In this document: piece by piece, positions 1-7,431 of the stretch
Position numbering within the stretch: position 1 is the first letter of the stretch
How the letters are laid out: each line of letters begins with the position of its first letter
DNA from: an uncultured Burkholderiales bacterium
GTDB lineage: Bacteria > Pseudomonadota > Gammaproteobacteria > Burkholderiales > Burkholderiaceae_C
Length of the DNA: 24,577 nt
Direction: 5' to 3'
Assembly: GCA_903856995.1 (NCBI GenBank)
Contig: CAIODK010000173.1
Coordinates: forward strand, 1-24,577
Notes under the pieces: model-generated
Seen by the model: only the letters and a program-made list of their open reading frames with translations
Database searches by the model: none
What the model was told of the DNA's origin: nothing
Translations under genes and position numbers: made by a program

Positions 1-126
1 GCAATTGAAGTCGGGGAAGCCTTGGCCGAGGTTGACAGCGTTCTTCTCAGAGGCAAGGGCCGACATCACCGTGAAGATGGTGGTGCCGATGTTGGGGTAT
101 TTGGTGGCTAGGTGCGGTGTGGTCAT
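1..126 (-). CDS. Methionine-type PLP-dependent aminotransferase, N-terminal fragment cut by the window edge
   Basis: Reading leftward from an ATG at 124-126 gives 42 open codons to the window edge. The peptide starts MTTPHLATKYPNIGTTIF and continues through SALASEKNAVNLGQGFPDF. The GTTIF...MSALA...A(V/I)NLGQGFPDF pattern is the N-terminal signature of class I aminotransferases of the YbdL/kynurenine aminotransferase group, which prefer methionine, glutamine or aromatic donors. The lysine that binds pyridoxal phosphate lies outside the window, so activity cannot be judged. The start codon is only 8 bases from the stop of the CysB-like regulator gene upstream on the same strand, so the two are probably co-transcribed. 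Ribosome-binding sequence before the ATG is weak, which fits translation coupled to the preceding gene. The family call rests on the N terminus alone. Confidence 0.75.
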   Translation of the reverse strand, partial: MTTPHLATKYPNIGTTIFTVMSALASEKNAVNLGQGFPDFNC

Positions 127-134
127 CACGGGGC

Positions 135-1076
135 TCACATATTGAAATCGGTGGGGTGGCCATCGAGGGCCTTCATGATCAGGTTGCGGTCGAGGCGGTC
201 GCTCAAGAGCGCGGCAAAGTCGTACACAAAATGGCGAATGTAGGCGCTGCGTTTGAAAGCAATGCGCGCCACGTTTTTACCAAACAGCTGCGAGGCAGGG
301 CGGGCCACCAGGGTGTCGTCCAAGCTATCTTTGACAGCCATTTCAGCCACGATGCCGATGCCCAGCCCGAGACCAACGTAGGTTTTGATGACGTCTGAGT
401 CGATCGCCTCAAGTGCGATGCGGGGTGCCAGGCCTTTGGCAGCAAAGGCTTTGTCGATGCGGGTGCGGCCTGTGAAGGACGGGTGGTAGGTGATGATGGG
501 TTCGCCAGCCAAGTCCTCGAGGGTGATGCGAACTTTGCCTGCGAGCGGGTGCGATTTGGGGATGACCAACATGTGCTCCCACTCGTAGCACGGCAGCGTC
601 ACTAGCTCGGGATAGTCGGCCAGCGACTCGGTGGCGATGCCAATCTCTGCCACCTCGTCTATCACCATTTGCGCGACTTGGGCGGGTGCGCCTTGGTGCA
701 GGCTGATGTTGACTTTGGGGTAGGCCTCGCGCAGTTTGGCAACGGGCACGGGCAACACGTAGCGCGCTTGGGTGTGGGTGGTGGCGATGGATAGCGTGCC
801 GCTGTCTTCGGCGCTGAACTGTTCGCCGATGCGTTTCAAGTTACCGATTTCGCGCAAGATGACTTCGATGCTGCGCAGCACGTGTTGGCCTGGTTCGGTG
901 ACGCGTTTGAGGCGTTTGCCGTGACGCGAAAAAATCTCGATGCCCAGCTCTTCTTCTAGCTCAATGATGGCTTTGGACACGCCCGGCTGCGAGGTATGCA
1001 GCGATTTGGCTACCTCAGTGAGGTTCAAGTTGCGCCGAACGGCTTCTTGGACGAAACGGAATTGATGTAGGTTCAT
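135..1076 (-). CDS. cysB: CysB-family LysR-type transcriptional regulator
   Basis: A 313-residue LysR-type regulator. The winged helix-turn-helix occupies about residues 1-60 (MNLHQFRFVQEAVRRNLNLT, then SLHTSQPGVSKAIIELEEELG). The effector domain carries the CysB hallmarks TTHTQARY, HPSFTGRTRIDKAF and SDVIKTYVGLGLGIGI. Known CysB proteins control sulfate assimilation and respond to O-acetylserine or N-acetylserine; related Burkholderiales proteins (SsuR) control sulfonate use, and the sequence does not separate the two. An in-frame ATG exists at 1103, but I chose 1076 because CysB homologues begin with M(N/K)LxQ at this point. A siroheme-type chelatase gene lies upstream and a methionine-type aminotransferase 8 bases downstream, which supports a sulfur role. 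The AT-rich gap before the start (1077-1133) is a plausible place for a promoter and autoregulatory site. Confidence 0.88.
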   Translation of the reverse strand: MNLHQFRFVQEAVRRNLNLTEVAKSLHTSQPGVSKAIIELEEELGIEIFSRHGKRLKRVTEPGQHVLRSIEVILREIGNLKRIGEQFSAEDSGTLSIATTHTQARYVLPVPVAKLREAYPKVNISLHQGAPAQVAQMVIDEVAEIGIATESLADYPELVTLPCYEWEHMLVIPKSHPLAGKVRITLEDLAGEPIITYHPSFTGRTRIDKAFAAKGLAPRIALEAIDSDVIKTYVGLGLGIGIVAEMAVKDSLDDTLVARPASQLFGKNVARIAFKRSAYIRHFVYDFAALLSDRLDRNLIMKALDGHPTDFNM

Positions 1077-1133
1077 GGCGAGGCGGTGTAATGTGCCGCT
1101 CATTATGCCTTATTGATCTAATTAATCGTTCTC

Positions 1134-1520
1134 TTATGCTTTGTCGGTGGGCGGATTATTGGCTCGGCCGAGCGCGATGTCTGCGAGTAAATCAAGCAGT
1201 GCCTCTTGCTCGCCCACGGCGGGTTGGCAGCTGATGTGCACCGCGGGGTGTTCTGTCTTCAAAGCCGTGATGAGCTGGGGCAAGTCTTCGCGTGCATGTC
1301 GGCCGACGCCCAAGAACATGGGCACCACGCATAAGCTGGTCGCACCCTCGGTCACCAAGGTGTTGGCGACATGGGGCAGGTCAGGTTCGGTCAGCTCTAG
1401 GTAGGCGCAGCGCACGGTGGTTCCGGGAGATCGTTGGCTGATACGCACAGCGACGGCTTGTATAGGTTTGTGCCACAAGGGGTCACGTGACCCATGGGCA
1501 AATAAAATGATGGCGTGCAT
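1134..1520 (-). CDS. cbiX: Half-size CbiX/SirB-type sirohydrochlorin chelatase
   Basis: A 128-residue protein with a single CbiX domain. The N terminus MHAIILFAHGSRDP carries the metal-binding His9, and GVGRHAREDLP supplies the second conserved histidine, His75. Class II chelatases of this family insert Co2+ or Fe2+ into sirohydrochlorin. At about half the length of Bacillus SirB, this form would act as a homodimer like archaeal CbiX-S. Beside a CysB-like regulator, ferrochelation to siroheme, the cofactor of sulfite reductase, is the likeliest role. A longer frame reaches 1610, but it would overlap lptG; the ATG at 1518-1520 sits at the family start, 8 bases after the lptG stop. That spacing implies read-through from lptF-lptG. 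The choice between iron and cobalt is inference from the neighbours. Confidence 0.85.
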   Translation of the reverse strand: MHAIILFAHGSRDPLWHKPIQAVAVRISQRSPGTTVRCAYLELTEPDLPHVANTLVTEGATSLCVVPMFLGVGRHAREDLPQLITALKTEHPAVHISCQPAVGEQEALLDLLADIALGRANNPPTDKA

Positions 1521-1528
1521 GTCCGACC

Positions 1529-2629
1529 TTATTGGCGCAGCACCAACCAGCCAAAGGCGGTGAGTGAGGCGAGGGAGTAGAGCAGTCCAGGGGCTGCAGC
1601 CGCAAACCACGGGGCCCAGCTGTTGATGTTGCCCATGTAGCTGAACACGTTGTTGAGTAAGAAGAAACTGATGCCAGCCAGCACGCCGCCAAACACATGG
1701 CTGGCAATGTTGCCGCTCCGAAAGTGCAGGTAGGCAAAGGGCAGGGCGAGCACAACCATCACCAAGCAGCTCAGGGGGTAGAACACTTTTTTCCAGAACT
1801 CAATCTCAAACCGCTGGGTGGCCTGACCGTTGGCGCTGAGGTGGCGGATGTAGTGGAACAAATCAATTGTGCCCATGCGTTCGGGTTTGAGCAGGGCGAC
1901 TGAAATCATTTCAGATGTGATGCTGGTGGTCCAAAGTTGACGATCGGTGTAGTGGCGCACCAAGGTGGATCCACCAGGGGCGTTCTTCTGTTCGTCGCGT
2001 TCGACCGAGCGCAATTCCCACGCCTCATCATTGGCAATCAAGCCCACTTTGGCCTTGGTCAGCGCCACCCATTGGCCCTCTTTGTTGAATTCAAAAATAC
2101 GTATGCCGGAGGGGTTGCCGTCTGGGGTGATGGAATTGACGTTGACGGCGAAGCTTCGGTCATCTTGACGCTCGCGCAACCAAGCACCGGTTTGTCCGAC
2201 TGTGATTTGGCCGAGGTAGCGTGATTTCAGCAATTGGCCGTAGCGGTCACAAAAGGGTGAGAGGTAGTCGCCGATGGCAAAGGTCAGCAGCACAAAAGCC
2301 AGACCCAAGCCCAGCAGATTTCGCAGGGCCAAGGTGGGCCCTAACCCGCTGGTGCGAAGAATGGTGAACTCGGAGCTTTGCGCCAAACGTGCCATCACAA
2401 AAATAGTGCCGATCAAAACGGTGATCGGCAGCAACTCATACAGGTGGCTGGGGATCAGCAGCAGCACGTACGAGAAGGCGTGGCTGACTTGATAGGTGCC
2501 CCCGTTTTTGCCGACGTTTTGGAGTTCATCCACAAAGTCAAAAAAGAAAAAGAGCGCCAAAAAGCTCAGGGTGACAAACGCCACCGCGATCAACACTTCA
2601 CCGTAAATCAGACGCCGCAAGGTTTTCAT
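1529..2629 (-). CDS. lptG: LPS export ABC transporter permease LptG
   Basis: A 366-residue inner-membrane protein of the LptF/LptG permease family. With LptF and the ATPase LptB it extracts lipopolysaccharide from the inner membrane and passes it to the LptC-LptA bridge. Layout: transmembrane helix at about 10-35; two helices at about 60-120 (including LLLIPSHLYELLPITVLIG and ARLAQSSEFTILRTSG, the cytoplasmic coupling region for LptB); a periplasmic jelly-roll domain at about 125-270; three C-terminal helices from about 280, ending in AFGWLVLRQ. Length is typical. The ATG overlaps the lptF stop codon by four bases (ATGA), so translation is coupled. The chelatase gene follows after 8 bases. 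Confidence 0.95.
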   Translation of the reverse strand: MKTLRRLIYGEVLIAVAFVTLSFLALFFFFDFVDELQNVGKNGGTYQVSHAFSYVLLLIPSHLYELLPITVLIGTIFVMARLAQSSEFTILRTSGLGPTLALRNLLGLGLAFVLLTFAIGDYLSPFCDRYGQLLKSRYLGQITVGQTGAWLRERQDDRSFAVNVNSITPDGNPSGIRIFEFNKEGQWVALTKAKVGLIANDEAWELRSVERDEQKNAPGGSTLVRHYTDRQLWTTSITSEMISVALLKPERMGTIDLFHYIRHLSANGQATQRFEIEFWKKVFYPLSCLVMVVLALPFAYLHFRSGNIASHVFGGVLAGISFFLLNNVFSYMGNINSWAPWFAAAAPGLLYSLASLTAFGWLVLRQ

Positions 2630-3729
2630 GCGGTCGTCTCCTTGGGCATCCGGCTACCGAGTAAATGACGCCAGCTCCAATTGTTGTGGCGTACTGCCAA
2701 CCAAGTCATGGCGAGGCCGAATACACCACCGTGCAGGGCGATGAAGTTGGGGATGAATTTCACTTGGCCAGCACTGACCCAGCTCTGACTGAGGTTGATG
2801 AAGTTGTAATAAACCACAAAGATGAAGAGTGCCAAGGCCAAATTGCCGCCACGCCCGACGCGATGGTTGGCGCTGGTGATGGCCAAGGCGATGACCAATA
2901 AGTTAAAAGAAGCGATGGCGAGCCCCAATCGCCAAGCCAACTCACCTAAGTTGACGGCCGTTGGGTTTCGAAGGAGTTCGAGTGTGTTGATGGTCTTCGT
3001 GGGTTTTTCGGCAGCGGCTTTGACGTCTTGGCTGATCCGTGTGCCGTAGATTTTGAAGTCACTCACTTTGAGCTCGGTTTCGCCATTGGTTTGCTCGACA
3101 CGTTGCCCGATGTTCAGAATCAAGAAGCGATCTTCATCGATCGTTTCAACGTGACCTTCTTTGGCGGAGGTCATGGCTTGTTTGCCGCGTTCACTGGAAG
3201 AGATGAATACGTTTTTACCTTGTTTGTTCTCGACGCTTTCCTTGTCGACAAAGAACACGCGCAGGCCATTGGCGGACTCTTGGAATTGACCAGGTGAGAC
3301 GCGCTCCAAGTCGCCACGTTGTTCAAAGCGCTCTTTGAGTTCGCTGATTTGCTGGTTGGACCAAGGCCACACGACCAATACCAACACGCTCACGGTCAGG
3401 AGCATCGGCCATGCAAAACGGACCATGGGTTTGAGCAGAGAGCGCAAGCCGCGGCCGCTGACCAGCCAAATCACCATCTCGCTCTCTAGGAACATACGCG
3501 ACAGCGTACCAACCGAGGCGATGAACAGGCTCATGGTCAGCACGGTGGGCAGGTGCCCCAACATGGTGTAGCCCATGACCAAGCTGATTTCAGTCGGATT
3601 GACGCTGCCACTAGAGGCTTGGCCCAGCGTACGGATGAGCATCATGGTCATCACGATGGTGACTAACACGATGAGCGTGGCACCAAAGCTGCGTGACAGC
3701 TCTTTACGAATAGAGGAATGGAATAACAT
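2626..3729 (-). CDS. lptF: LPS export ABC transporter permease LptF
   Basis: A 367-residue partner permease of LptG. The N terminus MLFHSSIRKELSRSFGATL leads into the first membrane helix. SLFIASVGTLSRMFLESEM is followed by the LVSGRGL loop that contacts LptB, then a helix at about 105-125 (VSVLVLVVWPWS). A periplasmic domain at about 125-255 precedes C-terminal helices ending near residue 350. It forms the LptB2FG complex with the overlapping downstream gene product. Only 24 bases separate its start codon from that of pepA on the opposite strand, an lptF/pepA divergence also known from E. coli. The promoter must therefore lie within the beginning of pepA or in this small gap. Confidence 0.95.
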   Translation of the reverse strand: MLFHSSIRKELSRSFGATLIVLVTIVMTMMLIRTLGQASSGSVNPTEISLVMGYTMLGHLPTVLTMSLFIASVGTLSRMFLESEMVIWLVSGRGLRSLLKPMVRFAWPMLLTVSVLVLVVWPWSNQQISELKERFEQRGDLERVSPGQFQESANGLRVFFVDKESVENKQGKNVFISSSERGKQAMTSAKEGHVETIDEDRFLILNIGQRVEQTNGETELKVSDFKIYGTRISQDVKAAAEKPTKTINTLELLRNPTAVNLGELAWRLGLAIASFNLLVIALAITSANHRVGRGGNLALALFIFVVYYNFINLSQSWVSAGQVKFIPNFIALHGGVFGLAMTWLAVRHNNWSWRHLLGSRMPKETTA

Positions 3730-3753
3730 CAGCGACAGAGGAAAAACGCAATT
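3730..3753. promoter_or_regulatory. 24-base divergent gap between lptF and pepA
   Basis: The two start codons face away from each other across 24 bases. On the plus strand AGAGGA lies about 11 bases before the pepA ATG and is the likely ribosome site. On the minus strand, CATAAT just inside pepA resembles a -10 box for lptF but has no good -35 at 17 bases. Promoters for both genes must overlap the opposing coding sequence; I cannot place them firmly. Confidence 0.4.
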
Positions 3754-5262
3754 ATGAACTTCGAGCTCAAGACCCTAGATTTACACGCAGCAGCTGCGCA
3801 TAGAACCGATGCCCTGATTATCTTGGTATCTGCCAAAGACAAACCGGCCAAAGGGGTTTTGGCGCAACTTATTTCAGATGCACGTCAAAGTGGGGACCTT
3901 GACGAGTCGCCCGCCAAGTTGCTGAGCGTTTGGCGCCCGCAAGGGATCGCCGCCCCGCGCGTGGTGTTGGTTTCGACGGGTGACGGAAGTGCCCGTGTGG
4001 TGCGCCAAGCGGTGACGGCGGCGGTGACCTCACTCAAAACGGCCAAGCCTGGCCACCTCACGGTGTGTTTGGCTGACGCCAGCGAGCACCGTTTGCAAGC
4101 GGCAGCCCAAGCGGTGGCCGACGCCAGCTATGTCTACACTGCCACCAAACCATCGGCTAAAGCCAATGTGCTGAAGCGCGTTGTCTTGGCATTGCCTTCG
4201 GCCGATCAAACCAAGGCGTCTAAGCACGCGTTTGACTTGGCCTGTGCCCAAGTGGCGGGTGTGTCATTGGCCAAAGAGTGGGGCAACCGCCCCGCCAACC
4301 ACGCGACACCGACACATTTGGCCGCGGTGGCTAAAACCTTGGGTAAAAAACAGGGCATCCATTGCCAAGTGTTGGGGCCCAAAGAGGTCGAAAAACTCGG
4401 CATGGGCTCGTTTGCCGCGGTGGCGCGTGGCTCATCCGAGCCCTTGCGCTTCATCGTCTTGCAGTACACCGGTGCGCCTAAGTCTGAAGCGCCCACCGTG
4501 TTGGTGGGCAAGGGCATCACCTTTGATACAGGCGGTATTTCGCTCAAGCCGGGTCCCGGCATGGATGAGATGAAGTTCGACATGTGCGGCGCAGCCAGCG
4601 TGCTGGGTACGTTTGAAGCCTTGTCGCACTTAAAGCCTGCCATCAACGTGGTCGGGCTGATCCCCACTTGCGAAAACATGCCTGATGCCACAGCCCTCAA
4701 ACCAGGCGACGTGATCACCAGCATGAGTGGTCAAACCATTGAGGTGCTCAACACCGACGCCGAAGGCCGCCTGATCTTGTGTGACGCCTTAACCTACGCC
4801 ACACGTTTCAAACCCCGCTCGGTGATCGACATTGCCACGCTTACCGGCGCTTGCGTGATTGCGCTCGGTCATGTGCGTAGCGGTTTATTTTCTTCCTCCG
4901 ACGACTTGGCCCACGCTTTGTTTGCCGCTGGTGAGGCGGCGTTGGACCCTTGCTGGCGCATGCCTTTGGATGACGAGTATTCCGAAGGACTTAAGTCCAA
5001 CTTTGCCGATGTGGCCAACGTGGCAGGCCGAGAGGGTGGGTCTATCACCGCGGCCAAGTTCTTGGAGCGATTTGCCAAAGACTACCCTTGGGCACATTTG
5101 GACATTGCTGGTGCGGCTTGGAAGAGTGGTGCGGCCAAAGGCGCCACCGGTCGTCCGGTCGGGCTGTTGCTGCACTATTTGTTGGGCACGGTGAAAACCC
5201 CAGCCAAACCCAAGGTTGCCCTCAAGCCCACACGCAGTCGCGCCAAGGCGCCATCCGCCTGA
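3754..5262 (+). CDS. pepA: Leucyl aminopeptidase PepA (family M17)
   Basis: A 502-residue M17 aminopeptidase, normally a cytosolic hexamer that removes N-terminal residues from peptides. The N-terminal macro-like domain spans about residues 1-160 and the catalytic domain about 175-480. All metal ligands and catalytic residues are present with a constant offset of 17 from E. coli PepA: Lys253 and Asp258 (VGKGITFDTGG), catalytic Lys265 (SLKPG), Asp276 (KFDMCGAA), Asp335, Glu337 and Arg339 (NTDAEGRL). A basic, proline/alanine/lysine-rich tail follows the catalytic domain. E. coli PepA is also a DNA-binding accessory and transcription factor; whether this one is cannot be told. Its stop codon overlaps the holC start (TGATG), so the two are translated as a coupled pair. 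Confidence 0.96.
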   Translation: MNFELKTLDLHAAAAHRTDALIILVSAKDKPAKGVLAQLISDARQSGDLDESPAKLLSVWRPQGIAAPRVVLVSTGDGSARVVRQAVTAAVTSLKTAKPGHLTVCLADASEHRLQAAAQAVADASYVYTATKPSAKANVLKRVVLALPSADQTKASKHAFDLACAQVAGVSLAKEWGNRPANHATPTHLAAVAKTLGKKQGIHCQVLGPKEVEKLGMGSFAAVARGSSEPLRFIVLQYTGAPKSEAPTVLVGKGITFDTGGISLKPGPGMDEMKFDMCGAASVLGTFEALSHLKPAINVVGLIPTCENMPDATALKPGDVITSMSGQTIEVLNTDAEGRLILCDALTYATRFKPRSVIDIATLTGACVIALGHVRSGLFSSSDDLAHALFAAGEAALDPCWRMPLDDEYSEGLKSNFADVANVAGREGGSITAAKFLERFAKDYPWAHLDIAGAAWKSGAAKGATGRPVGLLLHYLLGTVKTPAKPKVALKPTRSRAKAPSA

Positions 5263-5708
5263 TGACTGAAATCGCCTTTCACTTCAACGCGCCCGACAAG
5301 TTGGCTTATGCCTGTCGCTTGTTGCGCAAGGCAGTCAGCAGTGGTGCGCGCGTGGTGGTGACGGGCGATGCCGCCGCATTGCAAGCACTCGACACCATGC
5401 TGTGGACGTTTTCGCCCCTAGAGTTTTTGGCGCATTGCCGTGCAGGTAGCCCTGCTGAACAATTGCAGGCCTCGCCTGTCGTGTTGGCTGCACACATCGA
5501 TGGCGGTCCTGAACTGCCGCACCACCACGTCTTGTTGAACCTAGGCCAAGACGTGGTGCCCGGTTATGAGCGTTTTGAGCGCACGATTGAGGTGGTCACG
5601 CTCGATGAGGAGGACCGTCAAAAGGCGCGTCAACGGTGGAAGCACTATGCCGATCGCGGGTATTCCATCACGCGTCATGATTTGAATTTGAAGGAAACTT
5701 CGGCCTGA
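5262..5708 (+). CDS. holC: DNA polymerase III chi subunit HolC
   Basis: A 148-residue protein matching the chi subunit family in length (about 147 in E. coli). Chi links the clamp loader to single-stranded DNA-binding protein through the psi subunit. Family features are the N-terminal TEIAFHFNAPDKLAYACRLL, the LDTMLWTFSPLEFLAHCR segment, the VVLAAHIDGG and VLLNLGQDVVPGYERFERTIEVV core, and the C-terminal ARQRWKHYADRGYSITRHDL. The longer open frame starts at 5088 inside pepA; I use the ATG at 5262 because it matches the family start and sits in the TGATG overlap with the pepA stop. The pepA-holC order is conserved across proteobacteria. Confidence 0.94.
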   Translation: MTEIAFHFNAPDKLAYACRLLRKAVSSGARVVVTGDAAALQALDTMLWTFSPLEFLAHCRAGSPAEQLQASPVVLAAHIDGGPELPHHHVLLNLGQDVVPGYERFERTIEVVTLDEEDRQKARQRWKHYADRGYSITRHDLNLKETSA

Positions 5709-5737
5709 TTTTTTCGTGGTTTTAATTTCTCATCTTT

Positions 5738-5743
5738 AAGGAG
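5738..5743 (+). promoter_or_regulatory. Strong Shine-Dalgarno site of the amino acid binding-protein gene
   Basis: AAGGAG is placed 7 bases before the ATG at 5751. It fixes the start codon and suggests high translation, as expected for an abundant periplasmic binding protein. Confidence 0.8.
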
Positions 5744-5750
5744 TTCTTGC

Positions 5751-6893
5751 ATGCATATCTCTCTCAAATTAACGGCTGTTGCGGCCTTGGCTGCGTTGAG
5801 CGGTTTGGTGATGGCGCAAGAGCAGGTGGTCAAGATTGGGCACGTTGGCCCCGTCAGTGGCGCGATTGCCCATTTAGGTAAAGATAACGAATACGGCGCA
5901 CGCTTGGCCATTGAGGAGCTCAATGCCAAAGGCGTCAGCATCAACGGCAAAAAGGTGAAGTTTGAACTCATCGCTGAAGACGATGCGGCCGACCCGAAAC
6001 AAGGCACAGCGGCCGCTCAAAAGCTGGTCGATGCCAAGGTCAGTGGCGTCGTGGGGCATTTGAATTCCGGCACCACCATTCCCGCGTCCAAGATTTACAG
6101 CGATGCGGGTATTCCTCAGATTTCACCCTCCGCCACAAACCCCAAATACACCCGCCAGGGCTACAAAACGACCTTCCGTGTGGTGGCTGACGACGTTCAT
6201 TTGGGCGGCACCTTGGGCCGTTATGCCGTGAACGAGCTCAAAGGCAAAGCGATTGCTGTGATCGACGACCGCACAGCCTACGGCCAAGGCGTGGCCGAAG
6301 AGTTCGAGAAAGCGGTCAAAGCGGCGGGCGGTAAGTTGGTGGGCCACGAGTTCACGACCGACAAAGCCACCGATTTCATGCCTATTTTGACGACGATCAA
6401 GGGCAAGAAGCCCGACATCATCTTCTTTGGTGGCATGGATGCGATAGCTGGGCCCATGCTCAAGCAAATGAAATCGTTGGGTATCAAAGCCAAGTTCATG
6501 GGCGGGGATGGTATTTGCACGACCGAGTTGGTCAAGTTGGCGGGTGATGCGATGGCCGACGGACAGGTCGTCTGCGCTGAAGCTGGCGGTGTGGACGGCG
6601 CACTGAAAAAAGGCATGGATGACTTCGGTGTGAAGTTCAAAAAACGGTTCAACGACGACGTGAAGCTTTATTCTCCCTATGTCTATGACGCCGTTAACGT
6701 GATGGTCGACGCCATGCAACGCGCCAAATCCAGCGACCCTGCTAAGTATTTGCCTGAACTGGCAAAAACCTCAGGCTACAAGGGGGTGACGGGCACGATC
6801 TCTTTTGACGCCAAAGGCGACATCAAAAATGGGGCCTTGACGCTCTACACATTCAAGGCCGGTAAGCGTGACCAAATCGCCGTGGTGCGTTGA
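5751..6893 (+). CDS. Periplasmic branched-chain amino acid ABC transporter binding protein (LivJ/LivK type)
   Basis: A 380-residue type I periplasmic binding protein. Residues 1-22 form a Sec signal peptide with probable cleavage after MA (GLVMA|QEQ). The mature part shows the LivJ/LivK pattern: VVKIGHVGPVSGAIAHLGKD, GARLAIEELNAKG, DDAADPKQGTAAAQKLV, VVGHLNSGTTIPASKIYSDA, ISPSATNP and FMGGDGI. Such proteins deliver leucine, isoleucine, valine or related small amino acids or amides to a Liv-type permease; the ligand cannot be fixed from sequence. No permease or ATPase gene is next to it, so it must use a transporter encoded elsewhere. It lies 42 bases after holC with its own strong ribosome site, and an intrinsic terminator follows 23 bases after the stop. 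Confidence 0.93.
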   Translation: MHISLKLTAVAALAALSGLVMAQEQVVKIGHVGPVSGAIAHLGKDNEYGARLAIEELNAKGVSINGKKVKFELIAEDDAADPKQGTAAAQKLVDAKVSGVVGHLNSGTTIPASKIYSDAGIPQISPSATNPKYTRQGYKTTFRVVADDVHLGGTLGRYAVNELKGKAIAVIDDRTAYGQGVAEEFEKAVKAAGGKLVGHEFTTDKATDFMPILTTIKGKKPDIIFFGGMDAIAGPMLKQMKSLGIKAKFMGGDGICTTELVKLAGDAMADGQVVCAEAGGVDGALKKGMDDFGVKFKKRFNDDVKLYSPYVYDAVNVMVDAMQRAKSSDPAKYLPELAKTSGYKGVTGTISFDAKGDIKNGALTLYTFKAGKRDQIAVVR

Positions 6894-6916
6894 TGACACC
6901 CGGTTTAGCTTGATCT

Positions 6917-6941
6917 AAAACCACCTTCGGGTGGTTTTTTT
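6917..6941 (+). terminator. Intrinsic terminator after the binding-protein gene
   Basis: AAAACCACC and GGTGGTTTT form a nine-pair stem around a TTCG tetraloop, followed by a run of T. This is a textbook Rho-independent terminator 23 bases after the stop codon. Confidence 0.93.
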
Positions 6942-6995
6942 ATGGGGTTCTGAAATTATTTAACCTATGTAAATCAACCACTTACTGTACTTCTG

Positions 6996-7022
6996 TTGCT
7001 TTGACTTGTAATTATTTATAAA
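6996..7022 (+). promoter_or_regulatory. Candidate promoter of the 63-codon gene
   Basis: The 142-base gap after the terminator (6942-7083) is distinctly AT-rich. TATAAA at 7017-7022 is a good -10 box. TTGCTT at 6996-7001 is 15 bases upstream, a little short of ideal; TTGACT at 7001 is too close (10 bases). The downstream gene needs its own promoter because a terminator precedes it. Confidence 0.4.
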
Positions 7023-7083
7023 TTGTGTCCACCGAATGAAACTCTGACGCGTTGATTCATGACTAAGTTCTAAGGAGCCTAAA

Positions 7084-7275
7084 TTGGATAAATCAGTTGT
7101 TCAGATCGAATCGCCAGATGTGGCTGTTGAGCGTCGTTTCAAAATCGTGTCTACCGAGAAATCCGGTATCAAGGCCACATTCGATCGAATCCGTGCACAG
7201 CTCGCCCAAGAGGCTGAGCAAAGAAGCCGTCCAGCTTCACGCATGTATTCAGGTTTCAGAGCTGTCAAAGCGTAA
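7084..7275 (+). CDS. Small protein of unknown function, 63 residues, TTG start
   Basis: I do not recognise this protein. Support for it being real: TAAGGAG at 7071-7077 lies 6 bases before the TTG start, an AT-rich promoter-like region precedes it, and an intrinsic terminator begins 16 bases after the stop. Together these describe a complete single-gene transcription unit. The product has 13 Lys/Arg against 8 Asp/Glu (net about +5), no cysteine, no signal peptide and no membrane segment, so it should be a basic cytosolic protein. Residues 30-47 (KATFDRIRAQLAQEAEQR) look helical and the tail is rich in Arg, Ser and aromatic residues (ASRMYSGFRAVKA). An overlapping 62-codon frame from 7097 lacks a comparable ribosome site. 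Nucleic acid or partner-protein binding is possible but is guesswork. Confidence 0.65.
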   Translation: MDKSVVQIESPDVAVERRFKIVSTEKSGIKATFDRIRAQLAQEAEQRSRPASRMYSGFRAVKA

Positions 7276-7291
7276 GCGATACTAATTTTCA

Positions 7292-7320
7292 AAAGGGCGC
7301 CTTCTGGGCGCCTTTTCTTT
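7292..7320 (+). terminator. Intrinsic terminator between the small gene and mreB
   Basis: Two copies of GGCGCC (7296-7301 and 7307-7312) pair across a five-base loop. The stem is extended by flanking A and T bases and followed by TTTTCTTTT. It isolates mreB from upstream transcription, so mreB needs a promoter within 7321-7431. Confidence 0.9.
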
Positions 7321-7351
7321 TGGCTAGTTTTATTTAGTCAATCAAGGGTTT

Positions 7352-7426
7352 ATACGCCATCTAGCGTATGGACGCCAGCGCTGGGGTTCAAGATAATTTC
7401 GCACGGGACGCTATCCCGACGCGAGG
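7352..7426 (+). promoter_or_regulatory. Leader of mreB with three inverted repeats, the last covering the ribosome site
   Basis: Three symmetric elements lie in 73 bases. ATACGC/GCGTAT occurs at 7352-7369 with a six-base loop. CCAGCGCTGG at 7375-7384 is a perfect palindrome. TCGC plus CGGGA pair with TCCCG plus GCGA at 7399-7424, with a small bulge. The only Shine-Dalgarno-like sequence for the TTG start at 7432, GAGG at 7423-7426, begins inside the 3' arm of the last hairpin. ACGCCA is also directly repeated at 7354 and 7372. Whether these act as operators on DNA or as RNA structure is not decided by sequence. Confidence 0.5.
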
Positions 7427-7431
7427 TTATT

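Noticed and set aside
1077..1133. LysR-type binding site in the AT-rich gap before the cysB-like gene
   Set aside because: The gap is AT-rich with CATAAT resembling a -10 box, but no clear T-N11-A palindrome or matching -35 could be fixed.
4206..4724. 172-codon minus-strand frame within pepA
   Set aside because: It lies opposite the pepA catalytic domain with all active-site residues intact; no independent support.
5088..5261. Upstream extension of the holC frame inside pepA
   Set aside because: It overlaps the conserved end of pepA in another frame; the family start and the TGATG overlap put the holC start at 5262.
5690..5715. GAAG-GAAA-CTTC hairpin followed by a T run at the end of holC, as a terminator
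   Set aside because: Only four stem pairs, and the T run is separated from the stem by GGCCTGA; too weak to call.
7001..7022. TTGACT/TATAAA as a promoter pair
   Set aside because: Spacing is only 10 bases; TTGCTT at 6996 with 15 bases is the less poor candidate and is listed with low confidence.
7097..7285. Overlapping 62-codon frame as an alternative to the small gene
   Set aside because: No ribosome site at its start, whereas the 7084 frame has TAAGGAG at the right distance and ends just before the terminator.
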